IMG/VR virus record: IMGVR_UViG_3300017598_000635
Location: 1 to 30,584 of that record
Direction: 5' to 3' (one strand)
DNA from: a virus
DNA: 30,584 bases
Below the pieces are notes generated by a model. The model saw only the letters and a list, made by a program, of their open reading frames with translations. It was not told the DNA's origin and ran no database searches. The position numbers and the translations under genes are program-made. The first letter of the stretch is position 1, and every line of letters starts with the position of its first letter. Below are positions 23,693 through 29,818 of this stretch, one piece after another.

Positions 23693-24108
23693 GTAAGCCA
23701 AAATATACAAAAAAGATTGGAGATCTTCAAATTGAGGACTTAATTATAATGAATTTAGGGTATAAACCAGTAATAAAGACCTTTGACAGCTGGTATAAAA
23801 CCACAAAATTCTTAGAATATGATAGATTTATAGATAATGATAAGACTAATTGGAACAAATATCAACCTGAATATACGGATTGTGATGATTTTGCAATAGC
23901 ACTCTGGGGTAGTTTTAGTAAAAACCCAAACTGGAGTAGTCTAGCATTTGGTGTTGTGTGTGCAGATTTCAACAATGGGAAGAATGCACATGCGTTTAAT
24001 ATATTTATTACGAATGATCATAGTGTTTTTTATTGTGAGCCGCAGAATGATAAAATATGGCTGATGTCGGCTGATAAAAAATACAAACCTTATTTCATAA
24101 TGTTTTAA
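23647..24108 (+). CDS. Papain- or transglutaminase-like cysteine protein (agglutinin-C-like)
   Basis: 153 aa, with GGAGG (23635-23639) before ATG 23647. A catalytic-triad layout is visible: Cys in [13 protein letters not shown], His in [10 protein letters not shown], and an acidic residue in Y-C-E-P-Q-N-D. The D-C-D-D-F-A, H-A-x-N-I-F and E-P-Q motif set is what I associate with phage and bacterial proteins annotated as lectin MOA-related, a papain-like cysteine peptidase domain. Placed between the fibre and membrane-protein genes, it may be a wall- or S-layer-degrading enzyme for entry or exit. No signal peptide is seen. The family call is from memory of motifs; substrate unknown. Confidence 0.65.
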   Translation: MCIEQLKQYFEKDQIGKPKYTKKIGDLQIEDLIIMNLGYKPVIKTFDSWYKTTKFLEYDRFIDNDKTNWNKYQPEYTDCDDFAIALWGSFSKNPNWSSLAFGVVCADFNNGKNAHAFNIFITNDHSVFYCEPQNDKIWLMSADKKYKPYFIMF

Positions 24109-24131
24109 AAAACAAAAGGAGATAAAATCGA

Positions 24132-24896
24132 ATGGGAAAAACAATAGGCGTAATAGCTGTACTTGTTGCACTAGCTTTAATTCTAGGTGCAGGTGCTCTA
24201 TACATCGCTGTGAAAAATAATGATAGCTTGGTGGAAGATATCGATGACATCGAACTTCTATCGGGTAACGCTGGAGAAACAGGGCCCGCTGGAAATGTAG
24301 GGCCTAAAGGTGAACAAGGAGAGAAAGGAGATATAGGTGAAACAGGGGAAGATGGTGCTGATGGAGCTGATGGTTCACATGGAGCCGTTGGACCACAAGG
24401 GCCAAAGGGTGACCCAGGTACAAACCTTATGGACACTCCTCCTGTAATGACAGAACATACAATGGATGGCCTCGTGGGAATATGCGATGACTGGACATTT
24501 AGTGTCATGTTATATGAACCAGATAATGGACAAATGAAGGTAGAGTTCTATCTATATGTCAATACATCATGGTTAGATTGTATAGAGCTACCAATATGTT
24601 GGGATTATTCAATAGCAGATCTGGTAGGGGATCATGTATGGCTACCATTCTATAATGAAGTAGGTCGTAATGGCGTGTTTAGTTTTGATGCAAATCATAT
24701 TAGAGACGTTTTATCATACTACTTAGTAGATGGAGCACCATGTGAAGATTTCATGTGGAGAGTTGATGTACAAGATTGCGGATGTTTCTGGTCAGAGACG
24801 TTTACATTCACCCCAACTTGTGATGGCTATGACGGCTGTGGCGACTGTTGCCCGTTATGTGATGGGGAATACTGTCAGCCATGTGATGTATGTTAA
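24132..24896 (+). CDS. Membrane-anchored collagen-like protein with Cys-rich tail
   Basis: 254 aa, with AAGGAGAT before ATG 24132. Residues about 5-27 are a strong hydrophobic anchor ([20 protein letters not shown]). Residues about 45-98 are some 18 uninterrupted G-x-y triplets (G-N-A, G-E-T, G-P-A up to G-D-P, G-T-N) rich in P, E, K and D, a collagen-like triple helix. A globular beta-rich domain follows, and the last 26 residues hold nine cysteines in pairs such as C-G-D-C-C and C-Q-P-C. Collagen-like rods are known in phage fibres; the N-terminal anchor suggests a cell-envelope or virion-membrane position instead. It is probably trimeric. Adhesion, spacing or lysis-linked roles are all possible. 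Confidence 0.8.
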   Translation: MGKTIGVIAVLVALALILGAGALYIAVKNNDSLVEDIDDIELLSGNAGETGPAGNVGPKGEQGEKGDIGETGEDGADGADGSHGAVGPQGPKGDPGTNLMDTPPVMTEHTMDGLVGICDDWTFSVMLYEPDNGQMKVEFYLYVNTSWLDCIELPICWDYSIADLVGDHVWLPFYNEVGRNGVFSFDANHIRDVLSYYLVDGAPCEDFMWRVDVQDCGCFWSETFTFTPTCDGYDGCGDCCPLCDGEYCQPCDVC

Positions 24897-24924
24897 GGGG
24901 TGAAAATCCCCATTTTTATTTTTT
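24897..24924 (+). terminator. Hairpin plus T-run terminator
   Basis: GGGG (24897-24900) and CCCC (24908-24911) enclose TGAAAAT and are followed at once by runs of five and eight T. This could terminate the long late transcript or reduce expression of the two small membrane genes that follow. Confidence 0.65.
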
Positions 24925-24943
24925 TTAATATGGGATTGATGTG

Positions 24944-25198
24944 ATGAGTAAAAATATAAAAGAAGCGGTGGAGGAATTTAAAAAACAAAATGGAAATAAC
25001 AATTTTAAAAATTCAGATTTATTAATGTATATCGTTCATAGATTGGATAGGTTACCATGTAAAGAGCATCTTGGGGAAATAAAAGAAGCCAATGCAACAG
25101 TTAGAAGCTGGAAATGGGTAGCTGGTATACTTATTACAATTACTTATTCAATTTTACTTGGTATTTTATGGGTATTATTAAATTATATTTCAAAATAA
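24944..25198 (+). CDS. Small membrane protein, holin or XhlA-like
   Basis: 84 aa from ATG 24944 (GTG 24941 is also in frame). The N-terminal two-thirds is charged and helical (IKEAVEEFKKQNGNN, HLGEIKEANATVRSW), ending in one membrane segment (WVAGILITITYSILLGILWV) and a short tail. This soluble-helix plus C-terminal anchor layout resembles XhlA-type lysis accessory proteins of phages. It is adjacent to a second small membrane gene, as in two-component holin cassettes. Function inferred from topology and context. Confidence 0.55.
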   Translation: MSKNIKEAVEEFKKQNGNNNFKNSDLLMYIVHRLDRLPCKEHLGEIKEANATVRSWKWVAGILITITYSILLGILWVLLNYISK

Positions 25199-25224
25199 AA
25201 TTATATAAAAAGGAGGAAAAAGTC

Positions 25225-25416
25225 ATGACTATAAATGAATGGTTAAATGGAAGAAAAACTTATATCGGTGGGATAGGCGCAATCCTAATTGGTGTAGGCA
25301 AGTATGCCTATGATTGGCATATGGGCAGTTTAATGCCGATTGAGGAATATCTAAGTTGGGTTGTCGCAGGTTGGACAATCATGGGATTCCGTAGCGGTAT
25401 TAAAAAAATAGCATAA
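25225..25416 (+). CDS. 63-aa holin-like membrane protein
   Basis: ATG 25225 is preceded by a perfect AGGAGG (25211-25216) at 8 bases, so it is preferred over an upstream in-frame ATG at 25114 lying inside the previous gene. The product starts MTINEWLNGRKTYIGGIGAI, has two hydrophobic stretches (G-A-I-L-I-G-V-G-K-Y-A and Y-L-S-W-V-V-A-G-W-T-I-M-G) and ends R-S-G-I-K-K-I-A. Many phages carry proteins of this form (W-L-x-G-K-K-T-Y-I at the start, R-x-G-I-K-K at the end), usually regarded as holins. Last gene of the rightward block. Confidence 0.6.
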   Translation: MTINEWLNGRKTYIGGIGAILIGVGKYAYDWHMGSLMPIEEYLSWVVAGWTIMGFRSGIKKIA

Positions 25417-25431
25417 AAATTTGCGTTATAT

Positions 25432-25477
25432 TGTCTTAGAAGGAATAGAAACCTGTCTCTAAGGCATTATCTTTTTT
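25432..25477. terminator. Convergent terminator hairpin
   Basis: TGTCTTAGA (25432-25440) pairs with TCTAAGGCA (25458-25466), nine pairs including one G-T wobble, loop 17, followed by a run of seven T (ending 25478 region). It lies in the gap between the converging late and early blocks, so it may stop transcripts from either side. Confidence 0.55.
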
Positions 25478-25523
25478 TACATATACATTTTCACATTATT
25501 TTTATTTTTGTCTTGGTGATGGT

Positions 25524-26291
25524 TTAAAACCATTTCTCAGGGATATTAGATAATCTACTCATACCATATTCAGCACGTTCTTTGTCGAGTTCGAATCCGA
25601 TGAATTGTCGGTCTAGTTGTTTTGATGCAACAGCAGTCTCACCAGATCCCATAAATGGGTCTAATATAATATCCTTTGGTTTACTAAAATGTTTTATGAA
25701 GTATCGAGGCAACCACTTAGGAAAACATGCACGTATACCTTCATGGCGATTATCCATATTAGAATTTTCTATGATACAGTTTGTTATTAAACCAACACCC
25801 ATCTTACCAGAAGTCTTATTTCTGTTATTAAAATTACAATAAGAGAAGTTTCTATTTTTAGCTCTTTCTTCAGATGTGAAACAGATTATGTATTCAAACC
25901 CAGAAGCAGTCACAAATGGATGGATAGGAGCAGCAGGATTCTTCTTAGCCCAGATGAACTCTTCTTTTATATTTTTTCTAAATACATAAAGTATCTCATT
26001 ATAGATATCTTTATTGTCGGTCAATTTTTGGAAGTTGAAGAATACATAATGTTTAGTGACTCTTAAAAGTTCGTTGATACACATAACAATCATATGTTTA
26101 TATTCCGGTGAGGATAGATTGTCGGAGTATCCTTTATAAACATTATGTATTCCATCACTTCTTATTGCCTTAGAGAGGTTGTAAGGAGGGGAGGTAATCG
26201 TCATATCAACATAGTCATCAGGAAGTTCTCTTAGTCCTTTTAGACAATCCATGTTGTAAATGGTTCCGTATTCAAAAGCTACGCTTTTCAT
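25524..26291 (-). CDS. DNA methyltransferase, N4/N6 beta-group type
   Basis: 255 aa. Motif IV T-S-P-P-Y-N-L (residues 33-39) precedes the SAM-binding motif I D-P-F-M-G-S-G (211-217), the order of beta-class amino-methyltransferases; S-P-P-Y is more usual for N4-cytosine, but N6-adenine enzymes also occur. F-I-G-F-E-L-D (230-236) follows as the acidic SAM loop. No restriction endonuclease is visible, so it is an orphan enzyme, probably protecting viral DNA from host restriction or marking it. The recognition site cannot be read from sequence. The start at 26291 lies next to an inverted repeat shared with the end of the upstream helicase (see the repeat entry). It ends the leftward block. Confidence 0.9.
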   Translation of the reverse strand: MKSVAFEYGTIYNMDCLKGLRELPDDYVDMTITSPPYNLSKAIRSDGIHNVYKGYSDNLSSPEYKHMIVMCINELLRVTKHYVFFNFQKLTDNKDIYNEILYVFRKNIKEEFIWAKKNPAAPIHPFVTASGFEYIICFTSEERAKNRNFSYCNFNNRNKTSGKMGVGLITNCIIENSNMDNRHEGIRACFPKWLPRYFIKHFSKPKDIILDPFMGSGETAVASKQLDRQFIGFELDKERAEYGMSRLSNIPEKWF

Positions 26292-26363
26292 TTTCTCTTA
26301 CCTAATTAGAAAAAAACATGTTTTTTTGTTATTAAGTAGGGAATCATATAAAAGCGTAGCTTT
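26275..26363. repeat. 14-bp inverted repeat around the methyltransferase start, with inner palindrome
   Basis: AAAGCTACGCTTTT (26275-26288) is the exact reverse complement of AAAAGCGTAGCTTT (26350-26363). The left arm overlies codons 2-6 of the methyltransferase and the right arm covers the helicase stop. Between them is the perfect palindrome AAAAAAACATGTTTTTTT (26310-26327). In the leftward mRNA the arms would enclose the methyltransferase ribosome binding site and start codon, so translation control is possible. An attachment or protein-binding site is an alternative. Confidence 0.7.
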
Positions 26364-28122
26364 AAAGGGAAATCTCATATTGTCCATCTCCACGTTTAAT
26401 CAATATTCTCGATTCAATAAATTGATTTATATCTCCATCACTAAAATTCCTTCTCAAGAAATCCAGAGTTATGCCATAACCAGCCTTACGATTCTCTTCT
26501 ATAAATTCTTTTAGATGTTTTACTTTATCATGCGGGTAATCTTTTTTGTCGGGTTTATTTATCACATCAAGTTTTTCAATTTTCATAGCATTTGTCGGTT
26601 TATCCTTCCAAGCTATATTTTTATAACACTTAGTACTTTTTCCATCAACTCGTGTTACAAAGACATCAGGTCTAATCTTAGTTTCTTTATCATATAGTTG
26701 TTTCTTTATAGATCTTGTGAATGATGATATTGTCATAATTGGATATCTACGTTTATCAGCCCAGTCGTCATATGCATCATAGACTTCATTTGTCGGTATG
26801 AATGATTCCTCACATATTTTTAGATGATCAATTATGAATCGTTTCTCAGGTTTCGCCAGTAATTCATATCTTTCACCTACTTCATCCTCTTCCATATCAT
26901 CAAAATAACTAAACTTACGATTCCTAATAATTCTTTTAAGACCAATGATAGCCCAGTTGAATAAACCAGATAGTTCTTCATCGCTTATCATTTTATCTAG
27001 GATATCTGGATCTGTTTTAGGATTGCTCTCATCAAATGTTTCAGGGAATGGAACTATAATCCATCTTTTAAAATATGCAGTTGTTTTGTCGTATTTCTGA
27101 TAAGGGATATGGTTTGCATTAAAAATTAGTTTAGCATAATTAACAAAACTGAAAGAACCATGAAACTTTTTCTCACCAGTAATCGGTTCACCACCAGTTA
27201 GATGTTTAAAATCAGAGGTGTCCTCAAGTGCTTTCCCACTCATCTCAGCTCCTAGATTAACAAGTTTCCCAAAGAGATCTGCTTTAGAAAAACGTTCTTC
27301 TATAAGCTGCGATAGTTTTCTGGATGAAAAATTCTCATATCCAACAAAGTTTTCTATTATCTTAATTGTTGTACCTTTCCCATTTCTTCCACCACCATAA
27401 AGAAGGAATGCTTTATGAAGAAGATACTTACGATAGAGTATAAAACCAAACATCTCCTGAATAAGATCTACATACTCAGGGTAAAGGACTTCTTTAAAGA
27501 ACTTTTTTATATTTGGACAATCAGATTCCTTTTTATAATTAACAGGTACTTGATTAAGAAAATAATATTTATGACTATGTTTCAGTAATTTATTTTCTTT
27601 TACATCATATACACCATTTTTAAGATTAATATATCTACATGGTGGTTCAAAGTTTTTTCTTTTACGAGTCATTTTATTCTTAATAGCATCAACTACTTCA
27701 TTACGTTGATATATAGAACTATCATCCTCTATAAAATAATCAACTTTTTCACGTATACGATTGTCACCACCTGTATGATAATATCCATCTTTATAATAAT
27801 AAATCTCCTGTTTACCAGTTGTTTCATCCTCTATAGTTACAAACTTATAACACTCCTCAGTTATTAATTTAGCAAGTCGCATATGATTTATATGTTTAAT
27901 ATCTCCTTTACCTTTATACTCTATGACATTATATTGTTGTAGTAACCTTAATTTTTTTTGTTTCTCATTAACTTCATCAACTAAATATTTATCATGTTTA
28001 TTATTATTCTCAACTATATAGTTAGTAGGTCTTTTACATTCTGGACATAAACCAAAATGAACCTTATTATCCCATTCATCAGGAATTACAGCTGTACATA
28101 GCTCGCAAATTCTAGTATGCAA
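26362..28122 (-). CDS. D5-type SF3 helicase with N-terminal zinc ribbon
   Basis: 586 aa. A zinc ribbon (C-E-L-C at 6-9, C-P-E-C at 26-29) is followed by a D5_N-like region (about 80-230) and an SF3 helicase core: Walker A G-G-G-R-N-G-K-G-T (243-251), Walker B-like L-V-N-L-G-A-E (287-293), motif C A-K-L-I-F-N-A-N-H-I-P (330-340) and an Arg finger K-R-W (352-354). It should be the replicative helicase at the viral origin. No archaeo-eukaryotic primase domain is seen, unlike many family members, so primase would have to come from another gene or the host. ATG 28122 is preceded by GGTGA eight bases upstream. It lies directly upstream of the methyltransferase. Confidence 0.92.
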   Translation of the reverse strand: MHTRICELCTAVIPDEWDNKVHFGLCPECKRPTNYIVENNNKHDKYLVDEVNEKQKKLRLLQQYNVIEYKGKGDIKHINHMRLAKLITEECYKFVTIEDETTGKQEIYYYKDGYYHTGGDNRIREKVDYFIEDDSSIYQRNEVVDAIKNKMTRKRKNFEPPCRYINLKNGVYDVKENKLLKHSHKYYFLNQVPVNYKKESDCPNIKKFFKEVLYPEYVDLIQEMFGFILYRKYLLHKAFLLYGGGRNGKGTTIKIIENFVGYENFSSRKLSQLIEERFSKADLFGKLVNLGAEMSGKALEDTSDFKHLTGGEPITGEKKFHGSFSFVNYAKLIFNANHIPYQKYDKTTAYFKRWIIVPFPETFDESNPKTDPDILDKMISDEELSGLFNWAIIGLKRIIRNRKFSYFDDMEEDEVGERYELLAKPEKRFIIDHLKICEESFIPTNEVYDAYDDWADKRRYPIMTISSFTRSIKKQLYDKETKIRPDVFVTRVDGKSTKCYKNIAWKDKPTNAMKIEKLDVINKPDKKDYPHDKVKHLKEFIEENRKAGYGITLDFLRRNFSDGDINQFIESRILIKRGDGQYEISL

Positions 28123-28126
28123 GAGA

Positions 28127-28243
28127 TCACCATGATTTCCTTAAATATGCATACTCACAGCATTGTTGATAATCTTCATACCAGCAGTTGATTACATCAT
28201 TGAATATTTTACACTCTACATTAGGTCTATATTTACATTTCAT
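28127..28243 (-). CDS. 38-aa cysteine-rich miniprotein
   Basis: The start at 28243 has GAGGAGGG just upstream. The product has five cysteines (3, 11, 20, 28, 29) in M-K-C-K-Y-R-P-N-V-E-C and C-W-Y-E-D-Y-Q-Q-C-C, ending in R-K-S-W. It ends five bases before the helicase start, and its end contains the helicase ribosome binding site, so the two are translationally linked. No family recognised; probably metal-binding. Confidence 0.6.
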   Translation of the reverse strand: MKCKYRPNVECKIFNDVINCWYEDYQQCCEYAYLRKSW

Positions 28244-28270
28244 CCTATCCCTCCTCTGAAATAGTTAGAA

Positions 28271-28300
28271 AGATGGGGTAGAATAATCTAAACCCCATCT
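28271..28300 (-). terminator. Strong hairpin between small-gene operon and helicase operon
   Basis: AGATGGGG (28271-28278) pairs with CCCCATCT (28293-28300), and TAGA (28279-28282) with TCTA (28287-28290), leaving an AA bulge and a four-base loop. On the leftward strand it follows the OB-fold candidate's stop and is followed by a short T-rich stretch. It may terminate or process the transcript so that helicase is made at a different level. Confidence 0.55.
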
Positions 28301-28311
28301 ACAGTCATATT

Positions 28312-28665
28312 TTACCGGTCTACTGCTATCTTTATGTTTCTGCCTGGTTTACCATATGATGTTTTGTAATCATTAACATATGTAAACATGACTTTTTCAC
28401 CTTCTTTGATATCAAGTTTTTTCTGTTGTCTTAGTATTGATGAGTTACTCCAAATAAGGATAAGTTTAACCTCATCCTTTACTTTTAGATAATACTTATA
28501 GGTATTTATCTCTCCATCATCATTTTCTTGCGTTCCTATACGTTGTACATCACCGACAATATTGCCGCCCATTGGTACAACATAAGCTTCTTCTTTGCTG
28601 AGATTTGGTTTTATTTTACCCCAACAGAGAAATTTTACATCAGATTTTTCTTCTGTCCAACTCAT
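28312..28665 (-). CDS. Possible OB-fold nucleic-acid-binding protein
   Basis: 117 aa, with GGTGG before ATG 28665. The chain shows an alternating strand pattern (SDVKFLCWGKIKP, E-A-Y-V-V-P-M-G-G-N-I-V-G-D-V-Q-R-I, Y-Y-L-K-V-K-D-E-V-K-L-I-L-I-W) and ends in K-T-S-Y-G-K-P-G-R-N-I-K-I-A-V-D, which I associate with small phage OB-fold or single-strand-binding-like proteins. It lies upstream of the helicase on the same strand, consistent with a replication accessory role. There is no decisive motif, so the call is tentative. Confidence 0.5.
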   Translation of the reverse strand: MSWTEEKSDVKFLCWGKIKPNLSKEEAYVVPMGGNIVGDVQRIGTQENDDGEINTYKYYLKVKDEVKLILIWSNSSILRQQKKLDIKEGEKVMFTYVNDYKTSYGKPGRNIKIAVDR

Positions 28666-28725
28666 TTTTTTACCACCTAATCATAACCTTTACCATAATA
28701 GTTACACATTTCACTATTTCATCTT

Positions 28726-28815
28726 TTATTTACAGTCTCCTTTCTTACGACCACCTTTAGGCACACTTGGTCTATAACTTCTTTTACGTGGCCCTTTACC
28801 GTCTTTATCTGGCAT
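28726..28815 (-). CDS. 29-aa basic miniprotein (DUF5320-like style)
   Basis: The start at 28815 has a textbook AGGAGGTGA at the right distance. The product is M-P-D-K-D-G-K-G-P-R-K-R-S-Y-R, then P-S-V-P-K-G-G-R-K-K and an end in G-D-C-K; it is highly basic. The M-P-x-x-D-G-x-G-P opening resembles widespread small proteins in bacteria and phages. Probably nucleic-acid-associated; function unknown. The excellent start signal is the main evidence. Confidence 0.6.
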   Translation of the reverse strand: MPDKDGKGPRKRSYRPSVPKGGRKKGDCK

Positions 28816-28852
28816 AATTCTTTTTCACCTCCTTTTTTTTAAACAATGCATA

Positions 28853-28942
28853 TCATTCAACTTTTAATTTATTTTCAAATCTTCCAAATAAAACACTCGC
28901 ATGAAACGAATTAGACCATTTCGAATTACAATATGTTATCAT
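28853..28942 (-). CDS. 29-aa putative miniprotein
   Basis: ATG at 28942, reading M-I-T-Y-C-N-S-K-W-S-N-S-F-H-A and ending N-K-L-K-V-E. It follows a copy of the repeated leader element (28953-28963) at the same spacing as its neighbours, which is the best support. Its own last codons are formed by the next leader copy. No family; small enough to be chance. Confidence 0.4.
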   Translation of the reverse strand: MITYCNSKWSNSFHASVLFGRFENKLKVE

Positions 28943-28963
28943 TTTCCATCAACTTTTAATTTA

Positions 28964-29062
28964 TTATTCATAAGTCCAAAGACTTCCACACTCTTGACAT
29001 AACCATTGTTTACGAACTTCAAGCACTTCCATCTTTGGATTACCACAACTTTCACACTTCAT
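28964..29062 (-). CDS. 32-aa zinc-ribbon miniprotein
   Basis: ATG 29062, ten bases after a copy of the repeated leader. The sequence M-K-C-E-S-C-G-N-P-K has the first knuckle C-x-x-C, and W-L-C-Q-E-C-G-S-L-W the second: a minimal C4 zinc ribbon with a short strand between. The upstream signal is AAAAGTGAATGGAAA, which lacks a clean Shine-Dalgarno. The two intact knuckles make it credible. Probable nucleic-acid or protein interaction role; not assigned. Confidence 0.65.
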   Translation of the reverse strand: MKCESCGNPKMEVLEVRKQWLCQECGSLWTYE

Positions 29063-29083
29063 TTTCCATTCACTTTTAATTTA

Positions 29084-29272
29084 TTATGAGCAATTACCTA
29101 TACAACCACCATTTATGAATAATGCAGTGACAAGAATATTCCATGAAATCATTATAGTAATAACAATCCCAGCTAATATTTTATCAATTAAATTATGACT
29201 CATATTTAGTCCACAGAAACCAACGATGATTCCTACAAAACCCACAGCATACAGCCACAAATATTCTATCAT
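29084..29272 (-). CDS. 62-aa two-pass membrane miniprotein
   Basis: ATG 29272 is favoured over GTG 29281 because AAAGGTG then lies at normal spacing and the position matches the other leader copies. Two hydrophobic helices are seen (YLWLYAVGFVGIIVGFCGL and I-L-A-G-I-V-I-T-I-M-I-S-W-N-I-L-V-T-A-L-F), ending in N-G-G-C-I-G-N-C-S. No family recognised; an early membrane protein could alter the host envelope or block superinfection, which is speculation. Confidence 0.6.
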   Translation of the reverse strand: MIEYLWLYAVGFVGIIVGFCGLNMSHNLIDKILAGIVITIMISWNILVTALFINGGCIGNCS

Positions 29273-29297
29273 TTCATACACCTTTTAATTTACTTCT

Positions 29298-29408
29298 TCA
29301 AGGTAACCTGATACCATGATCCTTCATACATAGATAATAACCCATAATTAGACCAATGAAATATCCAACAAGACCAATGATTATATAGAAAGCCAACTCA
29401 CTTAACAT
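29298..29408 (-). CDS. 36-aa single-pass membrane miniprotein with glycine-zipper pattern
   Basis: ATG 29408 with GAGG seven bases upstream. The product reads M-L-S-E-L-A-F-Y-I-I-I-G-L-V-G-Y-F-I-G-L-I-M-G-Y-Y and ends in a charged tail (M-K-D-H-G-I-R-L-P). The G-x-x-G-x-x-x-G-x-x-x-G spacing in the helix is typical of tightly packed membrane oligomers. It overlaps the end of the upstream gene by a few bases. Function unknown. Confidence 0.55.
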   Translation of the reverse strand: MLSELAFYIIIGLVGYFIGLIMGYYLCMKDHGIRLP

Positions 29409-29496
29409 AATCAGGCCTCATATAAATTATGATTTCGTTTTTTGTCTCAAGACAATCAAACTTTGTCCTATCAAAAACATCCACAACTTCCATCAT
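29398..29496 (-). CDS. 32-aa hypothetical miniprotein
   Basis: Starts ATGATG at 29496 in an ATGA overlap with the stop of the upstream 58-aa gene. The sequence begins M-M-E-V-V-D-V-F-D-R-T-K-F-D-C and ends I-I-I-Y-M-R-P-D-Y-V-K. It overlaps the following membrane miniprotein by 11 bases. No family; support comes from tight coupling at both ends. Confidence 0.45.
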   Translation of the reverse strand: MMEVVDVFDRTKFDCLETKNEIIIYMRPDYVK

Positions 29497-29669
29497 TTTT
29501 CAGACCACATTAACGCTTGATGTATTTTTTTATCAACAGATATACCCATATATTTAATATGTTCTATAAGTGCCTTATCACATTCTTCAAATGATGGTGC
29601 ATCACCAACGCCTATCTTTAGGGATTCATAGTTCCCTATATTTATTGTTATTACCTTCTCGTATTTCAT
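29493..29669 (-). CDS. 58-aa small protein, N-I-G-N-Y-E-S type
   Basis: ATG 29669 follows GGAGG eight bases upstream. The product reads MKYEKVITINIGNYESLKIG, then D-A-P-S-F-E-E-C-D-K-A-L-I and H-Q-A-L-M-W-S-E-K. Two N-terminal strands and a helix give a small alpha/beta fold; I recall similar uncharacterised small proteins in phages and archaeal viruses. Its start lies inside the upstream 35-aa gene in another frame. Function unknown; early-region context. Confidence 0.6.
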   Translation of the reverse strand: MKYEKVITINIGNYESLKIGVGDAPSFEECDKALIEHIKYMGISVDKKIHQALMWSEK

Positions 29670-29733
29670 CTCTCATCGCCTCCAACTCAGCAGACAGCTG
29701 AGCAATTACATCTATTTCACTATCTCTTAACAT
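29626..29733 (-). CDS. 35-aa coiled-coil miniprotein
   Basis: ATG 29733, reading M-L-R-D-S-E-I-D-V-I-A-Q-L-S-A-E-L-E-A-M-R-D-E-I-R and ending Y-R-E-L, a heptad-like amphipathic helix. It overlaps the next gene by 44 bases and contains its ribosome binding site, so it may act as a leader for coupled translation. GGAG lies 11 bases upstream. First gene after the TATA-like element. May be a small regulator; not proven. Confidence 0.45.
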   Translation of the reverse strand: MLRDSEIDVIAQLSAELEAMRDEIREGNNNKYREL

Positions 29734-29762
29734 TTAGTGCTATCTCCATAAAGAAATAAGAA

Positions 29763-29785
29763 TAGGGGTATATATATTTTTATTG
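29763..29785 (-). promoter_or_regulatory. Archaeal-type promoter candidate
   Basis: On the leftward strand the sequence reads AATAAAAATATATATACCCC: an A-rich BRE-like stretch followed by a TATA-like box, about 35-45 bases before ATG 29733. It is in the only sizeable gap of the small-gene cluster (29734-29818), so a new transcription unit may begin here. Confidence 0.5.
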
Positions 29786-29796
29786 ACAGATAGAAG

Positions 29797-29815
29797 CATG
29801 TTAGCATGTAACATG
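29797..29815. promoter_or_regulatory. CATGTTA inverted repeat, operator candidate
   Basis: CATGTTA (29797-29803) and TAACATG (29809-29815) are perfect inverted arms around GCATG, giving three CATG steps in 19 bases. It lies just upstream of the TATA-like element, where a dimeric activator or repressor could bind. It could instead be a weak hairpin ending the upstream gene. Confidence 0.45.
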
Positions 29816-29818
29816 ATT

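Larger units (their letters stand above)
28854..29292 (-). repeat. Four copies of a TAAATTAAAAG leader element
   Basis: On the leftward strand the identical 11-mer TAAATTAAAAG occurs four times (cores 28861-28871, 28953-28963, 29073-29083, 29282-29292). Each is followed after 9-10 bases by an ATG: at 29272 (membrane protein), 29062 (zinc ribbon), 28942 (29-aa) and 28851 (eight-codon frame ending in the next ribosome binding site). Flanks are also similar, for example GATGGAAAATG and GAATGGAAAATG. Confidence 0.7.

Noticed and set aside
24095-24508. Leftward proline- and serine-rich frame
   Set aside because: It is the mirror image of the collagen triplets, which have strong coding logic and a ribosome binding site on the other strand.
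25582-25842. Rightward 86-aa frame opposite the methyltransferase
   Set aside because: Antisense to motif I and its flanks in a well-supported enzyme gene.
27218-27400. Rightward 60-aa frame within the helicase gene
   Set aside because: Antisense to the conserved Walker regions of the helicase and without a start signal.
28666-28725. Micro-ORFs of 10-14 codons before the OB-fold candidate
   Set aside because: Too short, with weak start signals and no motif; likely chance within a leader.
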